Assembly (NCBI GenBank): GCA_004322135.1
Contig: SCSG01000031.1
Span: forward strand, 1-64,000
DNA: 64,000 nt
Direction: 5' to 3'
DNA from: Burkholderiaceae bacterium
GTDB lineage: Bacteria > Pseudomonadota > Gammaproteobacteria > Burkholderiales > Burkholderiaceae_B
The number at the start of each line of letters is the position of its first letter. The first letter of the stretch is position 1. Below the pieces are notes generated by a model, which searched no databases, had not been told where the DNA came from, and saw nothing but the letters and a program-made list of their open reading frames with translations. Positions 53,302 to 62,625 of the stretch are shown in pieces. Both the position numbers and the translations under genes were made by a program.

Positions 53302-54048
53302 TTACATACCCAGATAGGCGCGTTGAACCTTGTCGTCCTGCATCAGCTCGGCGCCAGTCCCTTCGACGGTGACCCGGCCTGTCTCCAGCACATAGGCATA
53401 ATCGGCCACCAACAATGCCGCCTGGGCGTTCTGCTCGACCAGAAGCGTGGGAATGCCGTCGCGCTTCAAATTGCTGATGACTTCAAAAATTTCCTGTACC
53501 AGCAACGGGGCAAGGCCCATCGACGGTTCATCCAGCAACAACAGGCGTGGCCGGGCCATCAGCGCGCGCGCAATGGCCAGCATCTGTTGCTGGCCACCGG
53601 ACAACGTGCCCGCCGCCAGCCGGCGCTTCTCCTTCAAGATGGGGAAGAGCTGATACATGCGCTCCAGATCCGCGGCGCGATCGGCGTCATGGCGCGTATA
53701 CGCCCCCAGGCGCAAATTATCTTCAACGCTAAGCGGAGCAAAGACCTGACGGCCTTCGGGCACCTGGCTGATACCCATGCGCACGCGCCGATCGGGCGGC
53801 GTGGACGTTACCGTCGTGCCAAATAGCGTGATCGTGCCGCGCGTGGTGGCCATCAGCCCCGACAGCGTCTTGAGCAGCGTTGTCTTGCCCGCGCCATTGG
53901 CACCGACCAGCGCAACAAGCTGCCCCGTCTTCACGCGCAGGCTTAGCCCGTGCAGCACCTGGATGCGGCCATAGGCGGCGGCAAGGTCATGGACTTCGAG
54001 CGCCATGTCGACGCCAGTGTTGGAATGAGTTGCGGGCGTAGCTGCCAT
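53302..54048 (-). CDS. livF: Branched-chain-type ABC importer ATPase (LivF)
   Basis: This 248-residue ATPase has Walker A GANGAGKT, signature LSGGQQQM and Walker B LLLDEPSMG, and its architecture is LivF. It overlaps livG by 1 bp. With LivG, LivM, LivH and LivK it forms a high-affinity uptake system for amino, aromatic or carboxylic acids; the ligand is not read from sequence. Confidence 0.92.
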   Translation of the reverse strand: MAATPATHSNTGVDMALEVHDLAAAYGRIQVLHGLSLRVKTGQLVALVGANGAGKTTLLKTLSGLMATTRGTITLFGTTVTSTPPDRRVRMGISQVPEGRQVFAPLSVEDNLRLGAYTRHDADRAADLERMYQLFPILKEKRRLAAGTLSGGQQQMLAIARALMARPRLLLLDEPSMGLAPLLVQEIFEVISNLKRDGIPTLLVEQNAQAALLVADYAYVLETGRVTVEGTGAELMQDDKVQRAYLGM

Positions 54049-54815
54049 TACTTTTCCTGCTGTGCTGTGGTACCGAGATAAGCCGAGATGACCGCCGGAT
54101 TCTGGCGCACTTCGGCCACCGTGCCGCTCGCCAGCTTGGTGCCGTAGTTAAGCACCGTCACGTGGTCGGATATATGCATCACCATCTTCATGTCGTGCTC
54201 GACCAGCACCACGGTCAGGCCTGAGCTGGCGATCTTCTTGATCAGCTCGCTGATCTCGCCCGTTTCGGTATGGTTAAGTCCGGCCGCCGGCTCATCGAGC
54301 AGCAGGATGGAAGGTTTGGTTGCCAGCGCGCGGGCTATCTCCAGACGCTTGAGCGCACCAAACGGCATCTGCGACGCATCGCTGTCGCCATACTGACCCA
54401 CGCCGGCAAACTGCATGAAGCCCAGGGCTTCCTCGCGACACGCGGCATCCTGGCGTACAAGCTTGCGCAAGTGCGCCATGCCGGCAAGAATGCCGTGGTT
54501 CAGCCGAAGGTGCGCGCCCAGCATCACGTTCTCACACGCCGTCATGTTCATGCAGATCTGCAGGTTCTGGAACGTGCGGCTCATCCCCAACCGCGCCAGC
54601 TTATCAGGCCGCAGACCCGTGATGTCTTTGTTTTTGAACAGGATCTGCCCCGCGCTCGGGGTATAAATGCCCGTGATCAAATTGAATAGCGTCGTCTTGC
54701 CCGCGCCGTTGGGTCCAATAACCGAATGGATGCTCCCGGCCTCGACCGAGAAGGTCACGTCATCCACCGCACTGACCCCGCCGAACGACTTGCACAGCCT
54801 CTTGACTTCCAGCAT
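54048..54815 (-). CDS. livG: Branched-chain-type ABC importer ATPase (LivG)
   Basis: This 255-residue ATPase has Walker A GPNGAGKT and Walker B LLLDEPAAGL. The signature position reads MPFGALKRLE rather than LSGGQ, an acceptable LivG-like variant. It starts 2 bp after the LivM stop, giving a tight operon. Confidence 0.92.
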   Translation of the reverse strand: MLEVKRLCKSFGGVSAVDDVTFSVEAGSIHSVIGPNGAGKTTLFNLITGIYTPSAGQILFKNKDITGLRPDKLARLGMSRTFQNLQICMNMTACENVMLGAHLRLNHGILAGMAHLRKLVRQDAACREEALGFMQFAGVGQYGDSDASQMPFGALKRLEIARALATKPSILLLDEPAAGLNHTETGEISELIKKIASSGLTVVLVEHDMKMVMHISDHVTVLNYGTKLASGTVAEVRQNPAVISAYLGTTAQQEK

Positions 54816-54817
54816 GG

Positions 54818-55753
54818 TCAGTCTCCCTTCTTCGAAAAGCGACGCGCCAGCGTGGGGACAATGCCCTGTGGCAGGAAGATGACGGTCAACATGAGCGCCA
54901 GGCCAAAAAACACCATCTCAAACCCTTCGATGCCGCCCAGCAGCTGAGGCAGCCCCACCACCAGGCACGCACCCAGAACGACCCCGAACGTGGAGGCCAT
55001 GCCGCCCACGACAACCATCGTGGCAAGCTCGATCGACGGCATGAAACCCGACAGCTGTGGCGTGATGAACCCCGAATAATGCGCCGTAAGGCTTCCCGCC
55101 ACACTGGCAAAGACCGCCGAAAGCACGAACACCTTGACCTTGAAGGACGAAACATTCACCCCCATCACCATCGCCGCCACTTCCGAGCCATCCAGCGCAC
55201 GCAGCGCGCGGCCCGCGGGTGAGGCAAACAGGTTCAACGACACGATGATGGCAATGAGCAGCAGGCAGGCCACGACCGCGAACCATTCCAGGTTGCCCGA
55301 CAGCACCCAGCCACCGACCTGCATGGGCCCAACCGTCATGCCGTCGGGCCCTCCTGTCCAGGCCACCTGGTTAATGAGCACCATGTTCACAATAATGCCC
55401 AGGCCCAGCGTCGCCATGGCCAGTGTGTAGCCGCGCAGGCGCAGGATGGGCTTGGCAATGAGATAGGCCAGAACCGCTACGATCACGACGCCCACAACCA
55501 TCGCCAGCAACGGCGGCAAATCCCAGCGGCTCACCGCAATACTGCTGACGTAGGCGCCCATGGCGACAAACGCCGCGTGGCCAATACTGATCTGGCCCGC
55601 AAACCCCATGAGCAGATTCAAGCCCACGGCCACCGTGGCCGCCAGGCACATGCGAATGACGACATCGGCGATATAGCCATTGACAAAGGTCAGTGGCAAA
55701 AGTGCCATGACCACTATGGTGATCAGAATAGAGGGACGAATAAATGTTTTCAT
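54818..55753 (-). CDS. livM: Branched-chain-type ABC importer permease (LivM)
   Basis: This 311-residue membrane protein has about eight hydrophobic segments and the LivM pattern GLNLLMGFAGQISIGHAAFVAMGAY. It overlaps livH by 4 bp and pairs with it in the channel. Confidence 0.92.
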   Translation of the reverse strand: MKTFIRPSILITIVVMALLPLTFVNGYIADVVIRMCLAATVAVGLNLLMGFAGQISIGHAAFVAMGAYVSSIAVSRWDLPPLLAMVVGVVIVAVLAYLIAKPILRLRGYTLAMATLGLGIIVNMVLINQVAWTGGPDGMTVGPMQVGGWVLSGNLEWFAVVACLLLIAIIVSLNLFASPAGRALRALDGSEVAAMVMGVNVSSFKVKVFVLSAVFASVAGSLTAHYSGFITPQLSGFMPSIELATMVVVGGMASTFGVVLGACLVVGLPQLLGGIEGFEMVFFGLALMLTVIFLPQGIVPTLARRFSKKGD

Positions 55754-56622
55754 ACGCGATCCACCGACTTGGCGCCAAAGATGCCGCCCGGTCGAACCAG
55801 CAAAATAATAATAATCAGGACAAAAGGCACCGCATCTTTGTACGCGGACGAAATATAGGCCGCCACAAACGCTTCAAGCAGGCCCACCAGCAGGCCTCCC
55901 ACTACGGCTCCAACGCCGCTGCCCATACCGCCGAGTATGGCGGCAACAAACCCTTTCAGGCCCAGCATCTGGCCCAGGTCATAGATGACTGTAGTGATGG
56001 GCGCCGCCACGATTCCGGCCACCGCACCAAGCAGCGCTGCCAGACAAAAGGAAAGCAACAGCAACATGCGGGTGTTGATGCCCACAAGCTGCGCGGCCGC
56101 ACGGTTCGTAGACATGGCGAGCATCGCCTTGCCGATCAGCGTGAACCGGAAAAAGCAGCCCACGAAAATAACCATGACCGCCGCCACGCCGACGACCCAC
56201 AGACTTTGCGGCAGCAGCATGGCGCCCCAGACGGGGATGGCCGCGTCGCCACTGAACGAGGCCACACCATGCTGGCCCCGGCCAAAGAAAACCTGCACCA
56301 CACCTTCAATGAAAATGGAGGCGCCAATCGTGATGATGATCAGCGAGACCGCATCGCTATTGCGCGCCGGAGCGATGGCCAGGCGTTCAAGCAATGCCCC
56401 CGCCACCACCGAAGCCACCACAGCCAGCGGAATGGCGGCGTACAGGGGCAGGCCAAGCTGCGTGGCCGCCACCGTAAACACGCCCCCCAGCATCAGGAAG
56501 TCACCCTGGGCGAAATTGATGACACGGCTTGCGTTATAGACAATCGTGAAGCCCAATGCGACCAGCGCATAGATGGACCCCGTTGTCAGGCCGGAAAAAA
56601 TGAATTGAAGTACGTCAGCCAT
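55750..56622 (-). CDS. livH: Branched-chain-type ABC importer permease (LivH)
   Basis: This 290-residue membrane protein has ALVALGFTIVYNASRVINFAQGDFLMLGG, the LivH fingerprint, and a central ATP-binding-protein contact loop. It is coupled to livM by a 4-bp overlap and follows the hydroxyacid dehydrogenase by 21 bp. Confidence 0.92.
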   Translation of the reverse strand: MADVLQFIFSGLTTGSIYALVALGFTIVYNASRVINFAQGDFLMLGGVFTVAATQLGLPLYAAIPLAVVASVVAGALLERLAIAPARNSDAVSLIIITIGASIFIEGVVQVFFGRGQHGVASFSGDAAIPVWGAMLLPQSLWVVGVAAVMVIFVGCFFRFTLIGKAMLAMSTNRAAAQLVGINTRMLLLLSFCLAALLGAVAGIVAAPITTVIYDLGQMLGLKGFVAAILGGMGSGVGAVVGGLLVGLLEAFVAAYISSAYKDAVPFVLIIIILLVRPGGIFGAKSVDRV

Positions 56623-56643
56623 AGGTTCTTTTCTTTAAAGGGT

Positions 56644-57783
56644 CTAATTCCTGGTGATCGCCACATGATCATCGCGCAAGTCATCCACCCGGATTGCACC
56701 AAGCAGTGTCATCGCCCGATGCAATTCCGTCGTGAAGGTGTCAAGCACAGCGCGTACACCCGGCTCTCCCGCTGCAGCAAGGCCCCACAACACAGGACGC
56801 CCCACCAGAACAGCCTTGGCGCCCAGCGCCAAAGCCTTTGCTACATCCCCACCTCGACGAAACCCCCCATCCACGAGAACCGGAATGGCCCCGCCCACGG
56901 CATCCAGCACGGCTGGCAAGGCGCTGATCGTTGAAGGAACGACATCCAGCTGACGCCCGCCATGATTCGAGACGATAATGCCATTGACACCAGCCTCCAG
57001 CGCGCGCTTCGCGTCCTTCGGATGCAACACGCCCTTGATCAGGATGGGCCCCTCCCAATGCTTGCGCAGCCAGGCAAGGCTTTCCCACGCCACAGACCGA
57101 TCCAGCTGACGATTCGCCAGTGCAGCGGTCAACTCGGGCGACTGGCTGGCGTCGTCGGGTGCCACGACATTGGCAAACTTGGGTGTCCCTTCCCCTACAA
57201 ACCGAAGCGCCCACGAGGGATGTCGGCCAAAATCCAGCAAGGTGCGCAATGAGGGCCTGAACGGCGTCGTCATGCCGTTGCGGGTATCACGCTCACGATT
57301 GCCACCCGTAGCCACATCGACTGTCAGTACCAGCACCGTATAACCACATTGGCGCGCTCGCCGCATCATACCTTCAGCAATTTGCCGGCTACCCATGACG
57401 TACAGCTGCAACCACTTGACGCCGCTGCATTCGGATGCAACCTGCTCGAGCCGAACGTTGGAGGCAGTAGACAAGATAAACGGCACACCTGCCGCCGCCG
57501 CAGCCCGGGCAAGCATGACATCGGCGCCCGGCCGCAGCAAGCCATTGAAGCCTGTCGGGGCCACCGCCACTGGAGATTTCCAGGTCTGCCCGAACAGCGT
57601 CATGGTGGTGTCGACCGACGTTACATCATGCAGGCAATGCGGAAGCAGCATCACCCGACTCAGATCCTGGGTATTGTGGAGCATGCACTCCTGCGCATCC
57701 GCGCCGCCATCTATGAAATCGAAGACGATACGCGGGAGCCGCCGTCTGGCCCTGCAGCGGTAATCGTTAAAGTTCAGTAGCAA
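56644..57783 (-). CDS. FMN-dependent alpha-hydroxyacid dehydrogenase/oxidase
   Basis: This 379-residue LldD/mandelate-dehydrogenase-type protein has RRRLPRIVFDFIDGGAD, SNHGGRQLD with the catalytic His, and VLVDGGFRRGGDVAKALALGA for FMN phosphate. It oxidises an alpha-hydroxyacid such as lactate or mandelate to the 2-oxo acid. The start is TTG 57783 behind GGAAGC. Its place between LivK and LivH suggests the imported compound is a hydroxyacid or is converted to one. Confidence 0.9.
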   Translation of the reverse strand: MLLNFNDYRCRARRRLPRIVFDFIDGGADAQECMLHNTQDLSRVMLLPHCLHDVTSVDTTMTLFGQTWKSPVAVAPTGFNGLLRPGADVMLARAAAAAGVPFILSTASNVRLEQVASECSGVKWLQLYVMGSRQIAEGMMRRARQCGYTVLVLTVDVATGGNRERDTRNGMTTPFRPSLRTLLDFGRHPSWALRFVGEGTPKFANVVAPDDASQSPELTAALANRQLDRSVAWESLAWLRKHWEGPILIKGVLHPKDAKRALEAGVNGIIVSNHGGRQLDVVPSTISALPAVLDAVGGAIPVLVDGGFRRGGDVAKALALGAKAVLVGRPVLWGLAAAGEPGVRAVLDTFTTELHRAMTLLGAIRVDDLRDDHVAITRN

Positions 57784-57802
57784 CTCGCTTCCTTACTACG
57801 GC

Positions 57803-57834
57803 CGAGGCCGACCATCAAACTTCGGTCGGCCTCG
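57803..57834. terminator. Intra-operon hairpin after LivK gene
   Basis: CGAGGCCGACC (57803-57813) and GGTCGGCCTCG (57824-57834) pair perfectly as an 11-bp stem with a 10-nt loop. It lies between the binding-protein gene and the dehydrogenase, and likely attenuates or stabilises transcript so that LivK is in excess. Confidence 0.68.
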
Positions 57835-57858
57835 ACCAGGCGGTTCAAATGGAACGCG

Positions 57859-59016
57859 CTAGTCAATCTTGACAAACTTTCCGTCTTTGATCACCACCAT
57901 GTGGAAGGCCGACAGGTTCAAACCCATGTGGTCAGTGGGGGTCATATTGTAAACGCCGCTAACCCCGTCGAAATTTTTCAGATGCTCGACGGCATCGCGA
58001 ACCTTGGGTCCGTCGGTTGTCCCTGCCTTCTTGACGGCGGCCAGAGCCATCATCAAGCCATCATAAGCATAGCCACCGAACGTCGAAACAGGGATCTTGT
58101 AGGTGGACTCGAAAGCGTGCGTGTAGTCCAGCCCGATCTTCTTCTGTGGGTCATTGTTAGCAAGCTGATCAGCCACCAGCAATGCTGGCGTCGGCATGCG
58201 CACGCCTTCGGACGCGGCACCCGCCAGCTTGATATACACCGCCGACGCCTGACCATGCGTCATATACAGCGGCAGCGTAATTCCCAGCTGACGATAATTT
58301 TTCGTGGCGATGGCAGGAGCCTGGCCCGTACCGAAGATCAGAACAGCTTGCGCATCAGTCGATTTCACTTTCTGCAGCTGCGGCGTCATATCGGTATCTT
58401 TTTCGCCGTAGCTCTGGTCGCTGACCACCGTCATACCCATCTTTTTGGCAACCTTCAGCGTTTCGGCGTGGCCACTCTTGCCGTACCCGCCCGTATCGGA
58501 CAACAGGGCAAATTTGGTGAAGCCACGCGACTTCATGTCGGTCAACACCTTCTCGGCCGCCATAGTGTCGGAATGTGGCATCTTGAACGTGTAAGGATGC
58601 ACGGGATGAACGATGACATTGGCCCCACCCATGGACATGAACGGAATCTTGTTGGCCTCGACCAGCGGAATCATGGCCATGGTGCTTCCTGTGGTAGACC
58701 CGCCCACGATGAAGTCAACTTTGTCCTGGAAAATAAGCCGCTTCGTAAAGCTGTTGGCCTTGCCGGGTTCACTGCCGTCATCGTACTCAAACAGCTCCAG
58801 CTTGCGCCCAAGCACCCCACCTTCGGCATTGATGCGATCAACATACAGTTTCAGGGTCTTTTCCTCAGGATCGCCCAAAAACGTGGCCGGACCGGACGTT
58901 GACAACACGGCACCAACCCGTATTGGCTCGGCCGCACCGGAAGGCGCCGCCACATAAAGGCCAGCCATCAGTGCCACGCTGACCGAAGAATAACGAAGTA
59001 CTTTTGAAAATTTCAT
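57859..59016 (-). CDS. Branched-chain-type ABC substrate-binding protein (LivK-like)
   Basis: This 385-residue secreted protein has a signal peptide (SVALMAGLYVAAPSGAAEP) and the LivJ/K fold: IRVGAVLSTSGPATFLGDPEEK, then DKVDFIVGGSTTG and GGYAYDGLMMAL. It is the periplasmic receptor of the importer encoded downstream. A strong ACCAGGAGA site precedes the ATG, and a TATAAT hexamer (minus strand, 59049-59054) lies about 33 bp upstream. Confidence 0.9.
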   Translation of the reverse strand: MKFSKVLRYSSVSVALMAGLYVAAPSGAAEPIRVGAVLSTSGPATFLGDPEEKTLKLYVDRINAEGGVLGRKLELFEYDDGSEPGKANSFTKRLIFQDKVDFIVGGSTTGSTMAMIPLVEANKIPFMSMGGANVIVHPVHPYTFKMPHSDTMAAEKVLTDMKSRGFTKFALLSDTGGYGKSGHAETLKVAKKMGMTVVSDQSYGEKDTDMTPQLQKVKSTDAQAVLIFGTGQAPAIATKNYRQLGITLPLYMTHGQASAVYIKLAGAASEGVRMPTPALLVADQLANNDPQKKIGLDYTHAFESTYKIPVSTFGGYAYDGLMMALAAVKKAGTTDGPKVRDAVEHLKNFDGVSGVYNMTPTDHMGLNLSAFHMVVIKDGKFVKID

Positions 59017-59118
59017 AGTGTCTCCTGGTTAATGCAAAAAACCTGCGTATTATATTAGCGACGGCCAAAACGCCTGGAACGCAAGCGCAGTCCTAGCCGA
59101 CGATCTTATTTCCAATCC

Positions 59119-59131
59119 GGACAGAATGTCC
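59119..59131. repeat. Short inverted repeat downstream of P450 gene
   Basis: GGACA-GAA-TGTCC is a perfect 13-bp palindromic repeat. It lies between the P450 stop and the LivK promoter and may be an operator; no regulator can be named. Confidence 0.4.
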
Positions 59132-59174
59132 AGATTATTCTGCCGCGCAACCCGCCAAGTCCGAGGAATGGACC

Positions 59175-61535
59175 TCACAGATCGAGCACCAACTTCTTTG
59201 ACGAGCAACGCGAGCAGCATGCCATCAATCGCGTATTTTCCTGCTTTTCCGAGGGGCTAAGCACGCTGTCGCGATGGTCAACCTCGCCCGACACCACGCC
59301 CACTTCGCAGGTGCCGCAAAGCCCCTCTTCGCAGTCACTCTGCACGTCGATATTGGAGGCGCGCAGTACGTCCAGCAATGTCTTGTCCTTGGGGACCTGC
59401 AAGGTCAGGCCCGAGTTCTTCAATTCGACTTCGAATGCCACTTCGTGTTCCGGGTCCAGCAGGCTGGAAACATTGACGAAATGTTCGGCGTGCAACGCGG
59501 CCTCGGACCAGCCATGCCGATCGACCACTTCCTGCAGCGCATCGAGCATGCGCGAAGGACCGCAAGCATATATTTGCACACCCGCTTCCGGCCTGGCGAG
59601 CAGCTCGTCAAAATTATTTCGGTTCCCTTCGTCGCTGACGTACACGTGCAGGCGCGAGCCATGGCTGCGCTTCAGCGCGTCGACAAACGCCAGCGTGTTC
59701 CGGGAACGGCCACTGAAATGAATTTCGTAATCCATTCCCGCAGATTTGGCGCGCTGAGCCATGGCCATGATGGGCGTAATTCCTATCCCACCCGCTATCA
59801 GCACAACCCGCCGCACGCCTGCTTCATTCAGACGGAAATGATTTCGGGGGCCACGAACGCGAAGCGTGGCACCCACTGTGGCATAGCGATGAATCCACTC
59901 GGAGCCACCGCGGCTGCCTGGATCTCGCAACACGGCAACTTCCCACGCGCTGTTGTCGTTCAGGTCGCCGCACAGCGAGTACTGTCGCGACAGCCCTGTT
60001 TCACCACATTCGATATCAATGTGCGCGCCCGCCGCCCAGCGCGGAAGCGCCAGCCCGCCCGGTGCCACCAGACGCAAAAGCACTATGCCTTGCGCCACGT
60101 TCACGACGGAATCCACCACAAGCTTACGCACCACACTTTTCGCCAGGGGCCCGCCAAGCCGCACAGCCTGGTTCGTCTGCAGCACAGAACGATCGGTGCG
60201 TTCAGGATTAAGGGCGGGGTCCCACTGAACCAACAGATTGCGCGGGCCGCGAAATGACAGATTGTGCACGTACTTGTAAGTTTGCGGCATCAATTTCAAA
60301 TGCGGCAGACGGCGCGTCAGCTCGCTTATGATGATCTGCATCTCCATGCGGCCAATGTTCTTGCCCAGGCACTGATGCGCGCCAAAACCAAAGGTCAAGT
60401 GCTCAACGGTGTTGTCCCGCCGAATATCAAAGAAGTCCGGATCGCTGAACTGGCTACGGTCATGGTTGGCGGACGACACCACCAACAGCAGTTTTGATCC
60501 GGCTGGAATCGGGACACCCTCGATTTCGACGTCTCGCATTGCCCGTCGGCGCCACGACGCAATGGACCCATTATGACGCAGGCATTCTTCAACAGCCGGA
60601 GAAATGAGGCCGGGGTCTGCGCAGATATCGCGCCAGGCATCGGGATGCTGGAGAAGAAGCTTGATGGCGTTCGCGGCCGCGAAGGAAGTTGATTCGTGGG
60701 CAGCGACAATAATTGCCATCATCATCGAATGCAAATAGCTGTCTGTAACCACATCCGGATAATCCGCCTGCTGACGGATTGAATAGCGCATCCAGCCGGG
60801 ACCATCCGGTGTGCGCCGCATTTTTTCCAGCACCTCGCCCGCAAGCTGCCAGAACTGCCCAACCGTATGGGCCACGGATATCCGCTCTTCGGGGCTGGGC
60901 CTCCCGAACGCCGTCACCGTATGTGCAATCGAAAACTGATGCATTTTCTCGCGGTCTTCATCGTCTTCAATGCCCAGAAAATGCAGCGCCACCGAAAATG
61001 GAACGTGCCACAACAACTTCTTGAAGAGATCGACCTGACCATCGTCGATGAAGCTGTCAACCGCCTCGGTAACCAGACGGCGCACCATAGGCTCGTGCTG
61101 CTTCAGATGTTCGGGCGTGAATGGGGCCATCAGCACCCGTCGCCTGGCCATGTGCGCCGGCTCATCTTCATTGACAAGGGTGCGGCTCATGCCAAATCCG
61201 TATTGCTTCAGTATGGCCGCTGCTTCCGGCGAAGGCGGCTCGGTGGACTCCAGCACATTGGACGGACTGAACGTGACGGGATCACGGAAGATGTCCTTGA
61301 TGGCTTTGTAGCGCGTGACCACCCAGTAATCGAGCTTGGGGCTATAGAAAACCGGCTCTTTCTCGCGCGCCCAGCGCACGAACTCGGACGGGTTATCCAT
61401 GTACGCATCCTGGAACGGATCGAATTCGGCCGCCTGCTCGCTAACCGGGCAGCCAGTCGGCGACTTCAGCGCCGCACCCGACCCGTGCATGACTGGACAG
61501 GTGGGAAGAATTTCATTGCTTGATTCGCTGGTCAT
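59175..61535 (-). CDS. Self-sufficient cytochrome P450 (CYP116B-type P450-reductase-ferredoxin fusion)
   Basis: This 786-residue fusion has three modules. The P450 domain (1-460) has E317-x2-R320 and the heme-ligand Cys389 in FGFGAHQCLG. The phthalate-dioxygenase-reductase part (about 475-700) binds FMN and NADH (GGIGITPIMA and YACGPSRM). The C-terminal plant-type [2Fe-2S] domain has CEEGLCGTC. The I-helix reads A278-A-H-E-S282-T, with Ser in place of the usual conserved Thr. Such enzymes hydroxylate or dealkylate aromatic and alkyl substrates without external redox partners. ATG 61535 follows GGAG. It is divergent from an IclR gene. Confidence 0.9.
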   Translation of the reverse strand: MTSESSNEILPTCPVMHGSGAALKSPTGCPVSEQAAEFDPFQDAYMDNPSEFVRWAREKEPVFYSPKLDYWVVTRYKAIKDIFRDPVTFSPSNVLESTEPPSPEAAAILKQYGFGMSRTLVNEDEPAHMARRRVLMAPFTPEHLKQHEPMVRRLVTEAVDSFIDDGQVDLFKKLLWHVPFSVALHFLGIEDDEDREKMHQFSIAHTVTAFGRPSPEERISVAHTVGQFWQLAGEVLEKMRRTPDGPGWMRYSIRQQADYPDVVTDSYLHSMMMAIIVAAHESTSFAAANAIKLLLQHPDAWRDICADPGLISPAVEECLRHNGSIASWRRRAMRDVEIEGVPIPAGSKLLLVVSSANHDRSQFSDPDFFDIRRDNTVEHLTFGFGAHQCLGKNIGRMEMQIIISELTRRLPHLKLMPQTYKYVHNLSFRGPRNLLVQWDPALNPERTDRSVLQTNQAVRLGGPLAKSVVRKLVVDSVVNVAQGIVLLRLVAPGGLALPRWAAGAHIDIECGETGLSRQYSLCGDLNDNSAWEVAVLRDPGSRGGSEWIHRYATVGATLRVRGPRNHFRLNEAGVRRVVLIAGGIGITPIMAMAQRAKSAGMDYEIHFSGRSRNTLAFVDALKRSHGSRLHVYVSDEGNRNNFDELLARPEAGVQIYACGPSRMLDALQEVVDRHGWSEAALHAEHFVNVSSLLDPEHEVAFEVELKNSGLTLQVPKDKTLLDVLRASNIDVQSDCEEGLCGTCEVGVVSGEVDHRDSVLSPSEKQENTRLMACCSRCSSKKLVLDL

Positions 61536-61723
61536 CGCAAGGCTCCGCCCGTATGGATTCACGTCTGGCTGATTTACCGAAACGGGTGTCGTCCGTCTGT
61601 GCTTTTATTCCGCGCACCCGACCGCTTCCATCATCTGTTGGATCAAAACCAGTTGCCTGTTCGCGTGTCTGACCGACGGCGGCAACCGTAATGTCTCCAT
61701 AAATTTTTGCTGATTATATATCT

Positions 61724-61738
61724 CGTAATCAAATTACG
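61724..61738. promoter_or_regulatory. Palindrome between P450 and IclR genes
   Basis: CGTAAT-CAA-ATTACG is a perfect inverted repeat in the divergent spacer. Its size and position suit an IclR operator acting on both genes. A looser TGATTA...TAATCA pair overlaps it (61711-61730). Confidence 0.55.
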
Positions 61739-61836
61739 TCTATAGTAATTATCCCGAAGCCAAGACGGGCAGGCGCGCGACAAGCAGGCCGCTTTCTACG
61801 ACAATAACGTCGCGCCAGCCTCAAAAGGAGGGGTAA

Positions 61837-62619
61837 GTGTCTACAGGTGTACAAGCGATCGAAACAGGTTTGACAGTGCTAAACGTACTGGGCAGCCACA
61901 AACGGCCAATGATGCTCAAAGATATCGCCGCGGCAGCGAAAATGCACCCGGCCAAGGTGCATCGTTACCTTGTCAGTTTCCAAGAAATGAAGTACGCCGA
62001 GCAAGATGCCAATGGACTGTATCGACTCGGGATAAATGCCCTGAGGCTGGGGTTGGCCTGCCTGGAACAGATCGACGCGTTAAGGCTGGCAAGCAACGTG
62101 CTCGACGACTTGAACGCAAGTACCGGCGAAACCGTATTTGCCGCAATCTGGGGCAACAACGGGCCAACAATTGTGCAATGGCGGGACTCTTCTCGTCCCG
62201 TTACCGTAAACGTAAAGCCGGGATCGGTATTGCCATTGTTGTCGTCCGCGACGGGACGGACTTTTCTTGCGTATGGCGATACGCAAATGCTCGAACCATT
62301 CATCGAGCAAGAGCTGGCAAGTCAAAAAGGGAAGTCTGCCGCTACTTACCCCGGCACAAAAAAGCAGATCAAAGAACTTATCAAAACCACTCGCGCCGAG
62401 CAGGTGGGACGCGTAATCGGCGATCTTCTGGTCGGCGTCAATTCAGTCAGTGCTCCGGTGTTTGACCACAACGGAACACTCGTGTTGGCCCTGACCATGC
62501 TCGGCAGCGAGCTGCGGTTCAGCGCGGCGCTTGACGCCGCACCGGTCAGGCAACTTTGCCGCACCGCGAAGGCATTCTCCGCCCAGTTGGGGTACCACGT
62601 GCTGGTGGACGATATTTAA
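61837..62619 (+). CDS. IclR family transcriptional regulator
   Basis: This 260-residue IclR protein has a winged helix (MLKDIAAAAKMHPAKVHRYLV) and an effector domain with AIWGNNGPTIVQW, related to the duplicated regulators at 10936 and 12900. It starts with GTG behind a strong AGGAGGGG site. It is divergent from the P450 gene and likely controls it. Confidence 0.9.
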   Translation: MSTGVQAIETGLTVLNVLGSHKRPMMLKDIAAAAKMHPAKVHRYLVSFQEMKYAEQDANGLYRLGINALRLGLACLEQIDALRLASNVLDDLNASTGETVFAAIWGNNGPTIVQWRDSSRPVTVNVKPGSVLPLLSSATGRTFLAYGDTQMLEPFIEQELASQKGKSAATYPGTKKQIKELIKTTRAEQVGRVIGDLLVGVNSVSAPVFDHNGTLVLALTMLGSELRFSAALDAAPVRQLCRTAKAFSAQLGYHVLVDDI

Positions 62620-62625
62620 CGCAAT

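Noticed and set aside
55744-56934. A 396-codon plus-strand frame opposite livH and the hydroxyacid dehydrogenase
   Set aside because: It is His/Gln/Arg-rich antisense of hydrophobic coding DNA with no domain.
57901-60257. Long plus-strand frames of more than 300 codons opposite the LivK-like and P450 genes
   Set aside because: Antisense shadows of high-GC genes; the opposite-strand proteins have clear domains.
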